From positions 62,001-126,000 of the forward strand of contig JALHQW010000016.1 in NCBI GenBank assembly GCA_022841745.1: a stretch of DNA of 64,000 nt, written 5' to 3'. Shown here piece after piece: positions 1 through 8,344 of the stretch; the first letter of the stretch is position 1, and the number at the start of each line of letters is the position of its first letter. Source of the stretch: Saprospiraceae bacterium (GTDB taxonomy: Bacteria > Bacteroidota > Bacteroidia > Chitinophagales > Saprospiraceae). The notes under the pieces are model-generated. The model was not told the origin of the DNA. It made no database searches and was given only the letters and a program-made list of their open reading frames with translations. The position numbers were made by a program, and so were the translations under genes.

Positions 1-31
1 CTGCCAAGGGATTGAGTAAGCCTTGATTTGA

Positions 32-1162
32 CTAATCCGAAAGCTTTAGAAGGCCTTCTACCATTTTCGCCCAAGAGAAATTCTTTTTGCCTTCGGCAAC
101 TCCTGCCGAAAATGCCGAGGCTCTTTCATTTTCAAAAAAATCCACGATAGCATCTGCAATCGCTTTGGTGTCCACAGGAACTACATACCCAGCCTTGCCA
201 TGTGGGACTATCTCTGCCAAGCCGCCCACGTCTGTGACCAACATTGGTTTTTCAAAATGATAGGCCATCTGTGAAATGCCGCTTTGCGTAGCGGTGCGAT
301 AGGGCTGTACCACCAGGTCGGCTGCCCCAAAATAATGGCGCACCTCGCTGTTCGGGATATAGTCCGTCTTCATCACCAACTGTTTTTCGATGCCCAGTTG
401 CTTGATTTGGGCCTCGTATTTCTCCCTGTTGCCATAGTACTCACCCGCAACGACAAGTTTCAAATCCATCTTCCTGATGCGCTCATCGGCCATTGCTTCC
501 AGCAGCAAATCCAGGCCTTTGTAATCCCGGATAAAGCCAAAAAAAAGCAGGTAGCGCATTGCCGAAGGCAGCCCCAAGTGCGCTAAAGCCTGCTCACGGG
601 GCGAATCCTCACCATAGTTATCATAGATAGGGTGGGGGATAATGACGGCTGGCTTTCCCTTCGGGGGATTTTGGGTGAAAATGCGCAGGTCGTCCATCAC
701 CGATTGGCTCATTACCACAAAAGCATCGCAAGCATTCACAAACCAACGGGTGAACAGGCGATCGCCGGGCCGCTTTTCGTGCGGCAGCACATTGTCGGCT
801 ATGGCCACCACTTTGGTATGTCCGTTGCCTTTGGCAATGCGCAGGATGCTGCCAAGGCAAGGCCCCATGAACGGCAACCAATACCTTGGCACGATGAGGT
901 CAGGCCTTAGGCGGCGCAGTTCCAATCCGATTTTTAGCCAATTGATGGGATTGACCGAGTTGACGCATGTCCGAATTTTCAGACTGGTAGGTGCGGGGTC
1001 ATTGCTGAATTGCGTCGTCCCTGGAAAAAGAAAGCTGGGGTATTGTAGGGAAAATGAATAGACGGTCACCTCGTGGCCTTGGTTCTGGAGTTCCAATGCC
1101 AACCGCTCTGTGAAGGCCGCTATACCCCCTCGAAGCGGGTGGGCTGGGCTGAGTAGGACCAT
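32..1162 (-). CDS. Glycosyltransferase family 4 (GT-B fold)
   Basis: This predicted cytoplasmic retaining glycosyltransferase would move a sugar from a nucleotide-sugar donor to an envelope glycan or lipid-linked acceptor; the substrate cannot be read from sequence. The N-terminus has the GT4 glycine-rich start (HPLRGGIAAFTERLA). The C-terminal half has the donor domain: LLFFGFIRDYKGLDLLLEA, then YIPNSEVRHYFGAADLVVQPY and a TQSGISQMAYHFEKP block like the GT4 E-x7-E region. I chose the ATG at 1162 (376 aa). An in-frame ATG at 1201 would add 13 residues, but these are encoded by a CCAGCATC-type intergenic repeat and look non-native. A polyprenyl-phosphate-type GT2 gene lies upstream on the same strand. 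The family call is secure; the acceptor is unknown. Confidence 0.9.
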   Translation of the reverse strand: MVLLSPAHPLRGGIAAFTERLALELQNQGHEVTVYSFSLQYPSFLFPGTTQFSNDPAPTSLKIRTCVNSVNPINWLKIGLELRRLRPDLIVPRYWLPFMGPCLGSILRIAKGNGHTKVVAIADNVLPHEKRPGDRLFTRWFVNACDAFVVMSQSVMDDLRIFTQNPPKGKPAVIIPHPIYDNYGEDSPREQALAHLGLPSAMRYLLFFGFIRDYKGLDLLLEAMADERIRKMDLKLVVAGEYYGNREKYEAQIKQLGIEKQLVMKTDYIPNSEVRHYFGAADLVVQPYRTATQSGISQMAYHFEKPMLVTDVGGLAEIVPHGKAGYVVPVDTKAIADAIVDFFENERASAFSAGVAEGKKNFSWAKMVEGLLKLSD

Positions 1163-1175
1163 TTTGCGGCTATGA

Positions 1176-1198
1176 GATGCTGGATGTTGGTTGCTGGA
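1176..1198 (-). repeat. CCAGCATC-family word repeat upstream of GT4 start
   Basis: Read on the minus strand, this stretch is TCCAGCAACCAACATCCAGC followed by ATC. It belongs to the same word family as 25961-25990, 47780-47824 and 58222-58250. It ends about 14 bases before the preferred GT4 start codon. Confidence 0.6.
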
Positions 1199-1216
1199 CA
1201 TGCCCCGCGTTGATTT

Positions 1217-2149
1217 TCAAGTCCGTTTTTCAATGACATACTGGTTCCTGGTCGTCGAATTGCGCACCAACAACTCGGCCAGGAAGCCCGTCACGAACAA
1301 CTGGGTGCCCACGATGAGCGTCAAAATCCCAAAGAAGAACATGGGGCGCTCCGCAATGCCGAATTCCTGGTAAAACAGCTTTTCGAAGCTCAACCAAACA
1401 AGGATGACGAAGCCAATCATGAAGAACAGCACGCCCCAAGTGCCAAAGAAGTGCATGGGCCGTTTCCCGAACTTACCGATAAACGTGATGCTGAGCAGGT
1501 CGAGGAAACCGTTCACGAAGCGGTCGAGGCCGAACTTGGAGGTGCCGAACTTACGGGCACGGTGCTCCACCACTTTTTCTCCTATCTTCTTGAAACCAGA
1601 CCACTTCGCCAACAAGGGCGTGTAGCGGTGCATTTCACCATAAAGTTCAATGCTCTTCACAACATCGAGGCGGTAGGCTTTCAATCCGCAATTGAAGTCG
1701 TGGAGCGGTATGTTGCTAATCCAGCGGGTGACACCATTGAAGAACTTGCTGGGGATGGTTTTCATGATGGGGTCGTACCGCTTCTGCTTCCAGCCGCTCA
1801 CGAGGTCGTAGCCATCTTCCACGATCATCCGGCGCAGTTCGGGTATTTCGTCGGGGCTGTCCTGCAAGTCGGCATCCATGGTGATAACCACATTGCCTTT
1901 TGCGGCCTCAAATCCAACGAAAAGGGCTGCTGACTTGCCGTAATTGCGACGAAACTTGAAGCCTTTGACGCATTCGTTCGTGCTGCTCAACGACTCAATC
2001 ACCTGCCACGATCGGTCGGTGCTGCCATCGTCCACCATGATGATTTCATAGCTGAAACGGTGCTGCTCCATCACACGGCGTATCCAAGCCTCCAGTTCTG
2101 GCAGGCTTTCGTCTTCGTTGAAAAGCGGTACTACTACGGTAATATCCAT
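1217..2149 (-). CDS. GT2 polyisoprenyl-phosphate glycosyltransferase (DPM1/GtrB type)
   Basis: This 310-aa family 2 glycosyltransferase probably transfers a hexose from a nucleotide sugar to polyprenyl phosphate at the inner face of the cytoplasmic membrane. The GT-A domain shows VVVPLFNEDESL near residues 5-16, VDDGSTDRS near 39-47 and the metal/nucleotide motif DADLQD at 92-97. The C-terminal third (about 230-300) has two hydrophobic segments, as in GtrB/ArnC-type enzymes. The start ATG is preceded directly by four GCAATCC-type 7-bp repeats. The GT4 gene follows 54 bases downstream on the same strand, so the two may build one envelope glycan. The family is clear; the donor sugar is not. Confidence 0.92.
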   Translation of the reverse strand: MDITVVVPLFNEDESLPELEAWIRRVMEQHRFSYEIIMVDDGSTDRSWQVIESLSSTNECVKGFKFRRNYGKSAALFVGFEAAKGNVVITMDADLQDSPDEIPELRRMIVEDGYDLVSGWKQKRYDPIMKTIPSKFFNGVTRWISNIPLHDFNCGLKAYRLDVVKSIELYGEMHRYTPLLAKWSGFKKIGEKVVEHRARKFGTSKFGLDRFVNGFLDLLSITFIGKFGKRPMHFFGTWGVLFFMIGFVILVWLSFEKLFYQEFGIAERPMFFFGILTLIVGTQLFVTGFLAELLVRNSTTRNQYVIEKRT

Positions 2150-2152
2150 ATT

Positions 2153-2182
2153 GGATTGCGGATTTCGGATTGCGGATTGCGG
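2153..2182 (-). repeat. Four tandem 7-bp GCAATCC-type units abutting the GT2 start
   Basis: The plus strand reads GGATTGC, GGATTTC, GGATTGC, GGATTGC, then GG. On the sense strand of the GT2 gene this is a G-poor GCAATCC array ending three bases before the ATG. The same 7-mer occurs five times at 42037-42071 inside a coding region. Confidence 0.85.
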
Positions 2183-2221
2183 TCACTGCACATTTGCTGA
2201 AAACTGCTTTCCGCAACTGAA

Positions 2222-2671
2222 TCATTTTTTCATGAAACTGGCCACCATGTAGGAAAGCAAAAACCCTGGTATATGCATAAAAACATAGATGGGCAGAAAC
2301 TTACCAATGGTCAAATTTGAGTCCAAATCATCAATTTCCCTACCAGCATCCACCATCGCTTTTTTCTGAACCTCGGCCAATCCGGGGTCAACATATTTGA
2401 ACAATATAAAACTGAAGAAAGCGAAGAAAAAATAGCAGACTACGAAAGTCAAAAAAGCATGTTTCAGCGCTACTCGCTGCTCAATCTTGCCGCCGTTTGC
2501 CTCCCGTTCCTTCCTCACGACCATCGTCATTGCCAATAATGATACAGCGATGGGGCTCCAATAAACCAACGGGTTCAATACCAATTCCCGGTTGATTTGA
2601 TGAAAAACAAACAGGTATAGCACGATTGCCATACCTGTTATGATACCGTATTTGACTGAGGTTTGTTGCAT
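2222..2671 (-). CDS. DUF4199-like membrane protein
   Basis: This 149-aa integral membrane protein of unknown function has four hydrophobic segments: near residues 10-25, 35-48, 75-95, and at the C-terminus (FLPIYVFMHIPGFLLSYMVASFM). The N-terminal SVKYGIITGMAIVLYLF and a soluble stretch before the last segment match the DUF4199 pattern common in Bacteroidota. A longer relative starts nine bases upstream on the same strand, so they probably form a two-gene operon that arose by duplication. The family call is by pattern only; no activity is known. Confidence 0.75.
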   Translation of the reverse strand: MQQTSVKYGIITGMAIVLYLFVFHQINRELVLNPLVYWSPIAVSLLAMTMVVRKEREANGGKIEQRVALKHAFLTFVVCYFFFAFFSFILFKYVDPGLAEVQKKAMVDAGREIDDLDSNLTIGKFLPIYVFMHIPGFLLSYMVASFMKK

Positions 2672-2680
2672 AGAAGAATT

Positions 2681-3247
2681 TTATACAACAGCAGGTTTCT
2701 TTTTCATTATAGCTGCTGCTATTAAACTTATGATGGCACTGCCGACAGCACCATACAATAGTCCTTGCGTCATCATGCCAGAGGGTGTCATTTTTTCACG
2801 CATGGAAGCCATTTGTTCATCAACCACTTCTTGCGGGGCACCCATGCTGGCCATCATTTCTTCTGTGGCGCTCAAAACGTTTTCCAAGTAGTTTGGATCA
2901 ATAAACGTCATGTAGAGCAGGTTGAACAAATTGGAAATGATGGAGGCAATAATCAAGGCGATAAATGCCACCAAAAATGCCCTTCCGAAAGTAATATAGC
3001 CACCAAGTTCCTTGTCACGGTGGTGGCGGATTGTCAATATCACGAATGCAACAGTAACACCGATTGCAATAAATCCGTTGAGCAACGAAATCGCAATTGA
3101 TGTAGGGATGCTCAACCCTGTAAGGTTTGCAATCAATGTATAAACGATGAAAGCCGCAGCTCCATAAAGCCCATAGCGTAAAGCGGTAGGAAAGAACGGT
3201 ACAGTAGATTCTTGAATCGCTTCATTAGGATTGTCTAAAGTTGTCAT
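2681..3247 (-). CDS. DUF4199 domain-containing membrane protein
   Basis: This 188-aa membrane protein has an N-terminal cytosolic tail, then LRYGLYGAAAFIVYTLIANLTGLS, a second membrane segment, a charged HHRDKELGGYITFGRAFLVAF stretch typical of DUF4199, a long soluble loop (about 115-150) and a final hydrophobic segment before MKKKPAVV. It lies immediately upstream of the 149-aa relative. A Bacteroidota-type promoter candidate lies 34-64 bases upstream of the start. Function is unknown. Confidence 0.8.
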   Translation of the reverse strand: MTTLDNPNEAIQESTVPFFPTALRYGLYGAAAFIVYTLIANLTGLSIPTSIAISLLNGFIAIGVTVAFVILTIRHHRDKELGGYITFGRAFLVAFIALIIASIISNLFNLLYMTFIDPNYLENVLSATEEMMASMGAPQEVVDEQMASMREKMTPSGMMTQGLLYGAVGSAIISLIAAAIMKKKPAVV

Positions 3248-3280
3248 AACGTTTTGATTTTTAATGGTGAATGAATGGCC

Positions 3281-3311
3281 GAAAGATAGCTTACAAGTTT
3301 ATTTCACCAAG
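3281..3311 (-). promoter_or_regulatory. Candidate sigma-A promoter for the DUF4199 pair
   Basis: The minus strand has CTTGG, an 18-base spacer, then TATCTTTC. The latter matches the Bacteroidota -7 consensus TAnnTTTG at seven of eight positions. It lies 34 bases before the start of the longer DUF4199 gene. Confidence 0.4.
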
Positions 3312-3421
3312 AAAAAATAGACGAAAGATTGCTACTTCACGAGATGGTCTTCGATATTACTTCCTTCGGCATTGGTCATCTTCGAAAACGTAGCTACCTA
3401 CGTCCCCATCCCTTCAAACCC

Positions 3422-4693
3422 TCAGTTCTCCAAACCTTCCAATCTTCCCTTGTTCACCACACCCAACACTTTTCCCTTCATCCGCCAGCCCACGAACGGC
3501 GTGTTCTTTGACTTTGAATGGATGTCCTTTTGTGAAAAAGTCCATTCGGTATTTGGATCGAAAATGGTCAAGCAGGCTGGTTCGCCAGGGCCGAGTTTTG
3601 GGATAGGCTGCCCCAGCAATTTTCTAGGGGCGATGGCCAATTTTTCCACCATTTGGCTGATGCTCAATGAATTGTGCAAGTGCATCCAACTCAAGCCGAA
3701 GGCCGTTTCCAAGCCAATGGCTCCAAAGTCGGCAAAGGGGAACTCCAAGTTCTTTGCCTCTGGGTCGAGCGGGGTATGGTTGGAGGTGATGCAGTCAATG
3801 GTGCCATCAGCAAGGCCTGCACGAAGGGCTTCCATGTCGGACAACTCCCGGATAGGGGGCATCACCTTGAAATTGGGGTCAAACTCGCTTAGCAGGTGGT
3901 CGTCGCAAGCGAGGTTCATGGCAGCCACGGATGCGGTGACCTGAAGGCCCCGTTCCTTGGCTTCCCGCACCAACTCCACGGAGCCGGCGGTAGAAATATT
4001 GAGCAAGTGCAAACGTGAGCCAGTGTATTCGACCAAGTAAATATCCCGCCGAACCATCAGTTCCTCAGCCAAGGCAGGCACGCCCTTCATGCCCAACGAA
4101 GTGCTCATGATGCCCTCGTGCATCTGGCCACTGGGAGCAAGGGTGCGGTCATGCGGGCGATTTAGGATGACGCCACCGAATGGCCGCACGTATTGCAGCG
4201 CACGCAGCATGAGGCCGCTATCGAGTACAGGCTTTTTTCCATCCGAAAAAGCCAATACACCAGCTGCCTGCATATCATACATCTCGGTGATGTCCTTGCC
4301 GGCACAATCCTGTGAGAGTGCCCCAATGGGAAGGAAATCCACCATGCTTGCTTCCGATCGGCTGCGGACGTATTGGATTTCGGACTTGGAATGCAGGGCT
4401 GGGTGGGTGTTGGGTAGTACGGCAATGGCAGCATAGCCACCAGCCAGGGCAGCTTTTTCCACCGAGGAAAAATCCTCACGGTGCTCCAGCCCCGGGTCGC
4501 CGACCCAGGTGCCCAGGTCGAGCCAGCCGGGGGAAACGCAGGCGGCTTTGGCCTCATAGACGGTTGCGCCGTTGGCCGAAAGGCCTATGCCAATGGCTTC
4601 TATCACGCCGTCATTGATGGAAATATCAGCCACAGTGCCATTGTGCTGTGAACCCGGCCATACCAAGGTGGCATTTTTAATGAGTAAGTGCAT
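3422..4693 (-). CDS. Dihydroorotase-family protein, probably catalytically inactive
   Basis: This 423-aa amidohydrolase-superfamily protein keeps the overall class I dihydroorotase order. It has a PGWLD segment near residue 55, a G.MHEG.MST.LGMKG.PALAEELMV.RD block, an IST.GSVELVREAKERGL.VTA block and a final metal-dependent-hydrolase strand. The residues that should bind zinc are replaced. The HxH after PGF(I/W)D is LGTW; the usual AH(V/I)ST histidine is N in LLNIST; the PHH region reads AMN; and TDHAPH reads SNHTPL. It may therefore be a structural, pseudo-enzyme subunit like the PyrC-prime of Pseudomonas, but that role is inference. Start chosen at ATG 4693, where a perfect TATTTTTG box lies 4 bases upstream, hinting at a leaderless mRNA. 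The 107-aa-class small gene lies just upstream on the same strand. Confidence 0.85.
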   Translation of the reverse strand: MHLLIKNATLVWPGSQHNGTVADISINDGVIEAIGIGLSANGATVYEAKAACVSPGWLDLGTWVGDPGLEHREDFSSVEKAALAGGYAAIAVLPNTHPALHSKSEIQYVRSRSEASMVDFLPIGALSQDCAGKDITEMYDMQAAGVLAFSDGKKPVLDSGLMLRALQYVRPFGGVILNRPHDRTLAPSGQMHEGIMSTSLGMKGVPALAEELMVRRDIYLVEYTGSRLHLLNISTAGSVELVREAKERGLQVTASVAAMNLACDDHLLSEFDPNFKVMPPIRELSDMEALRAGLADGTIDCITSNHTPLDPEAKNLEFPFADFGAIGLETAFGLSWMHLHNSLSISQMVEKLAIAPRKLLGQPIPKLGPGEPACLTIFDPNTEWTFSQKDIHSKSKNTPFVGWRMKGKVLGVVNKGRLEGLEN

Positions 4694-4736
4694 GGCGCAA
4701 AAATAGGTAGGCAAATTCAAAAAACGTTGAGGAATA

Positions 4737-5036
4737 TCATGCCTGTTGCTCCGGATGTTCTTCCTCAGTTTCCTGTGTTTCTTTTTGTATCCTTTCGTAG
4801 AACTTGGCCGATTTCTCGCTCAGCACACCGGGGTCGAATTGGATGTTGTTCAGAATGTCCAAAAGGGTGTTGATTCGTGCGTCTGTTTCAAAGAATTTAT
4901 TGATAATCACGATATTGCGAGATTCCACAACGCAATAGCCAGCGTTGAAATTCCCCTTTTCATAGCGGATGACATAGCCAAGTTCCTGGAACAGCACTTC
5001 AAGTTTCTGGAGGGAATGTTTCGTCAGGTTTATCAT
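4737..5036 (-). CDS. Conserved small Bacteroidota protein, unknown function
   Basis: This soluble protein of about 99 aa has no signal peptide or membrane segment. It has a distinctive core, GYVIRYEKGNFNAGYCVVESRNIVIINKFF, followed by TDARINTLLDILN and a Glu-rich tail. I recall this core as a conserved hypothetical found in many Bacteroidota, but I cannot assign a function. ATG 5036 is preferred over an in-frame TTG at 5060, because conserved-looking sequence begins at MINLTKHSLQKL. The dihydroorotase-like gene follows 43 bases downstream, so they may be co-transcribed. Confidence 0.75.
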   Translation of the reverse strand: MINLTKHSLQKLEVLFQELGYVIRYEKGNFNAGYCVVESRNIVIINKFFETDARINTLLDILNNIQFDPGVLSEKSAKFYERIQKETQETEEEHPEQQA

Positions 5037-5182
5037 ACCGAAAAATGGTTTTTGCGGCAAATATCGAATAAAATTGAAAGAGAAATGATTGTTTGATTGA
5101 GAATATTGTGTTGATTAATTCATCGTGTATATACATAGATTCTGAAATTTTGATAAAAAGTAAAAAATAATTTACTTGAGAC

Positions 5183-5213
5183 TTGTTTTTTAGGAATTAA
5201 ATTTATAAATTTA
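5183..5213 (+). promoter_or_regulatory. Candidate promoter for the ArsC-like gene
   Basis: TTG at 5183-5185 and TAAATTTA at 5206-5213 are separated by 20 bases. The second is a seven-of-eight match to TAnnTTTG. The region is AT-rich and lies about 40 bases before the start codon at 5253. Confidence 0.4.
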
Positions 5214-5252
5214 CACCGTTCACCTTTCTTCACATCTCAAAACGATTGCATA

Positions 5253-5636
5253 ATGAAGACACACCGTCGTGAAATCTTGATTTATTACAATCCTGAATCA
5301 AGCAACGACCGCAAAACCGTTGCACATGCTCAGGGACTTTCCCCACATATTCGTACCTTTGCCTTCGGGCAGGCACCCTCCACGGGCACAAGTTGGCAGC
5401 AAATCTTGGGCGCACTGGACCTACATCCGAAAGAATTGATGAACAAAGCACACCCCTACTACCAGCAGCATATTCGTGGAAAATCGTTTAATGAACAAGA
5501 TTGGGTCAATGTCATCATGCACAATCCCTCGCTCCTCAGGGCACCCATCGCCATGCGGGGGAACAAAGCTGTACTGTGCAACAACGCAACAGACATATAC
5601 AGGCTGACAACCGACGAACTTGCCACGATTTTTTAG
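5253..5636 (+). CDS. ArsC/Spx-family thioredoxin-fold protein lacking the catalytic cysteine
   Basis: This 127-aa protein resembles the arsenate reductase (ArsC/YffB/Spx) family. An N-terminal beta strand ends in IYYNPESSNDRKT (about residues 10-22), where ArsC proteins have NPxCSxSRxT. A later segment, NPSLLRAPIAMRGNKAVLCN, corresponds to the family's P.LL.RPI......ai.g motif. The active-site cysteine is replaced by serine, and the arginine of RPI reads as RAPI, so arsenate reduction is unlikely; a binding or regulatory role is possible but unproven. A hairpin terminator follows. It is monocistronic and divergent from the upstream minus-strand genes. Confidence 0.75.
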   Translation: MKTHRREILIYYNPESSNDRKTVAHAQGLSPHIRTFAFGQAPSTGTSWQQILGALDLHPKELMNKAHPYYQQHIRGKSFNEQDWVNVIMHNPSLLRAPIAMRGNKAVLCNNATDIYRLTTDELATIF

Positions 5637-5694
5637 AAAAACGCCATTGCCTTGTTTTGAATCGCTAGAGATTCTCTAATTTTATGGCGGAATG

Positions 5695-5726
5695 AAAGAC
5701 GGAGCAATTCCGTCTTTTGTTTTTTG
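5695..5726 (+). terminator. Intrinsic terminator after the ArsC-like gene
   Basis: AAAGACGGA (5695-5703) pairs with TCCGTCTTT (5709-5717) and is followed by a T-rich tail, TGTTTTTT. Confidence 0.75.
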
Positions 5727-5891
5727 TGGAAACACCACACGATCAAGCGATTCAACAACTCAACAATCACTGACCTTGCTTAGGATTTTGGAATTAGGAA
5801 TCTGGTAACACAAGCGCCTCGGTCATTGCGGTGGCGGTAATTTCCCAATTGCTCAATTTCCAACATTTCTGAACAACACCATTGTACAATT

Positions 5892-6263
5892 ATGCCCAGC
5901 TTTGAAATTGAAGGAAAGCTCATCCGAAAGTTCGATACAGAGAACAAGTCCCAGTCTTTCCAAACTCGTGAGTTCGTCATCGAGGTGCCCGACGGCAATT
6001 ACCCTCAATTCGTTAAATTCCAACTGACCCAAGACCGCTGTGGTGCCATTGACACTCACAAAGAGGGTGAAACAATCAAGGTTCATTTTGACCTCCGGGG
6101 TCGTGAATGGCAAGGCAAGTATTTTACCAACCTGAACGCTTGGCGCGTCGAAAAGGCTGGAGGCACCACTGCATCGCCCCCTGCGGCCGCTGCCGGAAGT
6201 GATTTTGATTTTCCAACTGCCTCCGATGAACCAGCCTTCGTGAACGAGGATTTGCCGTTCTAA
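5892..6263 (+). CDS. DUF3127 protein with SSB-like acidic C-terminal tip
   Basis: This 123-aa cytosolic protein matches the DUF3127 domain over residues 1-95 (FEIEGKLIRKF, QTREFVIEVPD, YPQFVKFQLTQD, VHFDLRGREWQGKYFTNLNAWRVE). This looks like a small beta-barrel/OB-type fold. After an Ala/Pro-rich linker, it ends in an acidic tail finishing EDLPF. That end closely resembles the DDIPF/DDLPF tip that bacterial single-stranded DNA-binding proteins use to recruit partners. The family assignment is confident. A nucleic-acid role is inferred from the tip and fold only. Confidence 0.85.
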   Translation: MPSFEIEGKLIRKFDTENKSQSFQTREFVIEVPDGNYPQFVKFQLTQDRCGAIDTHKEGETIKVHFDLRGREWQGKYFTNLNAWRVEKAGGTTASPPAAAAGSDFDFPTASDEPAFVNEDLPF

Positions 6264-6283
6264 ATTTAGCGGACACCAATTAC

Positions 6284-6444
6284 AATGGTTTGTGAAGTTG
6301 TCGGGTTTACGGGTTCTAAGGTTGCGGAACAGTAGCCGTTTTTGAAAAGATAGGTTGCTTTTCCAACCTTGTCAAAAATGATTTACGATTAGGTTTTGCC
6401 CTAAATCCCGAAAACCATAGAACCTTAAAACTTCACGAACCATT
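6284..6444. repeat. Long-range inverted repeat upstream of the GMC gene
   Basis: AATGGTTTGTGAAGTT at 6284-6299 is complementary, with one mismatch, to AACTTCACGAACCATT at 6429-6444. Inside the loop are GGTTCTAAGGTT and AGAACCTTAAAA, which also pair. A further hairpin at about 6336-6378 (TTTTTGA with TCAAAAA, AGGTTG with CAACCT) could terminate the DUF3127 transcript. Confidence 0.6.
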
Positions 6445-6526
6445 TAATTAACGGGGCGCTTTTTTGGGGAAATTCAGTATTTCCCCAAAACACACCCTCC
6501 CACGCTGTTAGCGCTAATATTCAGCC

Positions 6527-8263
6527 ATGCCAGATACAACGAAACAAACCAGCAACCAACCCATTGCCAAGGAGTATGACGCTATTGTGATAGGCAGTGG
6601 CATAAGCGGCGGCTGGGCCTGCAAAGAATTGACGCAGAAGGGCCTAAAGACCCTGTGCCTTGAACGAGGCCGTCCCGTTGAGCATGTAAAGGATTACCCA
6701 ACGGCCATGAACCCGCCTTGGGAAGACCCGTATCGGGGGAGGGCAACCGAGGCCACCAAGAAAGAATACTATGTCCAGTCGAAGAATTATGCCTTCAGCG
6801 AGGAGACAAAGCACTTCTACGTGAAGGACACCGAACAGCCCTACGAACAAAAGCGGCCTTTTTGGTGGATTCGGGGTTACCAGACCGGGGGCAAGTCCAT
6901 GTTATGGGCGCGGCAGTGCTGGCGCCTAAGCGAACAGGACTTCGAGGAGAATGCCCGTGATGGGCATGGCTGCGACTGGCCCATCCGCTACAAGGACATC
7001 GAACCTTGGTACAGCTATGTGGAGCAATATGCTGGCATCAGCGGGTTGGCTGCGGGCATACCACAAGTGCCGGACAGCCCGCATTTTCTTCCACACATGC
7101 CGCTGAACTGCATCGAGGAAACCTTCAAGGAACGCATCGAAAAGGCATTCCCCGGGCGCAAGCTCATCCCAAGCCGCCCAGCCCACCTCACCGACGATAC
7201 GCACAAGGAACGGGGACGCTGTCAGTACCGCAACCTTTGCCATCGGGGCTGCCCCTATGGTGGGTATTTCACCAGCTTGACCAGCACCATCCCTGATGCG
7301 TTGAAGACCGGCAACCTGACCATGCGCAACCACAGCATTGCGACAGAACTCATTTTCGATGAAAAAAAAGGCAAAGCCAGTGGCGTTCGGGTACTCGATG
7401 CACAAACAGGCGAAATGCATGAGTTCCGTGCCCGCATCATTTTTGTGAACGCCGCCTGCCTCAATTCCACTTGGCTCCTGCTGAACAGCAAGAACAGCCG
7501 TTTCCCCGATGGTTTCGGCAATGACAGTGGCGTGCTCGGCAAATACCTCATGGACCACCATTTCCAGGTCGGGGCCAGCGGCGAGTTCGATGAACACCAA
7601 GACCAATATTATTTTGGCCGCAGGCCAAACCACTTCCTAATCCCACGCTACCGGAACATCGGCAACGACGTGCAACCCAACTACCGACGGGGCTTTGGCA
7701 TGTACGGCAGCGGCTGGCGGCAAGGATGGGGCGAGGTGGCGGCGATGAAAGAAGTGGAACTTGGCTTTGGGGCTGGGTTCAAGGAAACCATAGCAAGGCC
7801 GGAGAACGGCAAATGGGCCGTGCAAATGTTCCCATTCGGCGAGTGTCTTCCCTACGAAACGAACCAAGTATATCTGAGTGCTGAACAAAAAGACCATTGG
7901 GGCTTGCCCACCCTTGTCATGGACGCCGATTTTGGTGAAAATGAGCGGGAAATGACCAAGCAGATGATTGCCGACAGCGTGGAGATGCTCGAAGCCGCCG
8001 GGGCCAAGAACATCAAGGAATACCGAGATGCCACGGCCATTGGCTTCGGCATCCATGAAATGGGCACCGCCCGCATGGGACGAGACCCCAAGACGAGCGT
8101 CCTCAATGGCTACAACCAGGTTTGGGGTGCTCCCAACGTCTTCGTTACGGATGGGGCTAGCATGGCTTCATCGCCTTTCCAGAACCCATCACTGACCTAT
8201 ATGGCGCTGACGGCCCGAGCTTGCGATTTTGCGGTGAAGGAGTTGAAGAAGCAGAACCTTTGA
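6527..8263 (+). CDS. GMC-family FAD-dependent oxidoreductase
   Basis: This 578-aa flavoprotein belongs to the glucose-methanol-choline oxidoreductase family, closest by pattern to the large subunits of gluconate/sorbosone-type dehydrogenases. The dinucleotide-binding GSGISGG is at residues 23-29, followed by the FAD-ribose acid in LCLERG. GYQTGGKSMLWARQ follows, then a cysteine-rich CQYRNLCHRGCPYGG. The C-terminal substrate/FAD block contains HEMGTARMG, FVTDGASMASSPFQNPSLTYMALTAR. It would oxidise an alcohol or sugar, passing electrons to an acceptor. There is no signal peptide. The small subunit (gluconate dehydrogenase subunit 3) often found beside such genes is absent here. The substrate cannot be inferred. 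Confidence 0.9.
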   Translation: MPDTTKQTSNQPIAKEYDAIVIGSGISGGWACKELTQKGLKTLCLERGRPVEHVKDYPTAMNPPWEDPYRGRATEATKKEYYVQSKNYAFSEETKHFYVKDTEQPYEQKRPFWWIRGYQTGGKSMLWARQCWRLSEQDFEENARDGHGCDWPIRYKDIEPWYSYVEQYAGISGLAAGIPQVPDSPHFLPHMPLNCIEETFKERIEKAFPGRKLIPSRPAHLTDDTHKERGRCQYRNLCHRGCPYGGYFTSLTSTIPDALKTGNLTMRNHSIATELIFDEKKGKASGVRVLDAQTGEMHEFRARIIFVNAACLNSTWLLLNSKNSRFPDGFGNDSGVLGKYLMDHHFQVGASGEFDEHQDQYYFGRRPNHFLIPRYRNIGNDVQPNYRRGFGMYGSGWRQGWGEVAAMKEVELGFGAGFKETIARPENGKWAVQMFPFGECLPYETNQVYLSAEQKDHWGLPTLVMDADFGENEREMTKQMIADSVEMLEAAGAKNIKEYRDATAIGFGIHEMGTARMGRDPKTSVLNGYNQVWGAPNVFVTDGASMASSPFQNPSLTYMALTARACDFAVKELKKQNL

Positions 8264-8344
8264 TGGTGGTGTTAATAGTATTGAGGATTTACAGAATCGT
8301 CAGGTTTGTGATGCGGTTGTTATGAAAAAGCTACAGCTGCCGAT

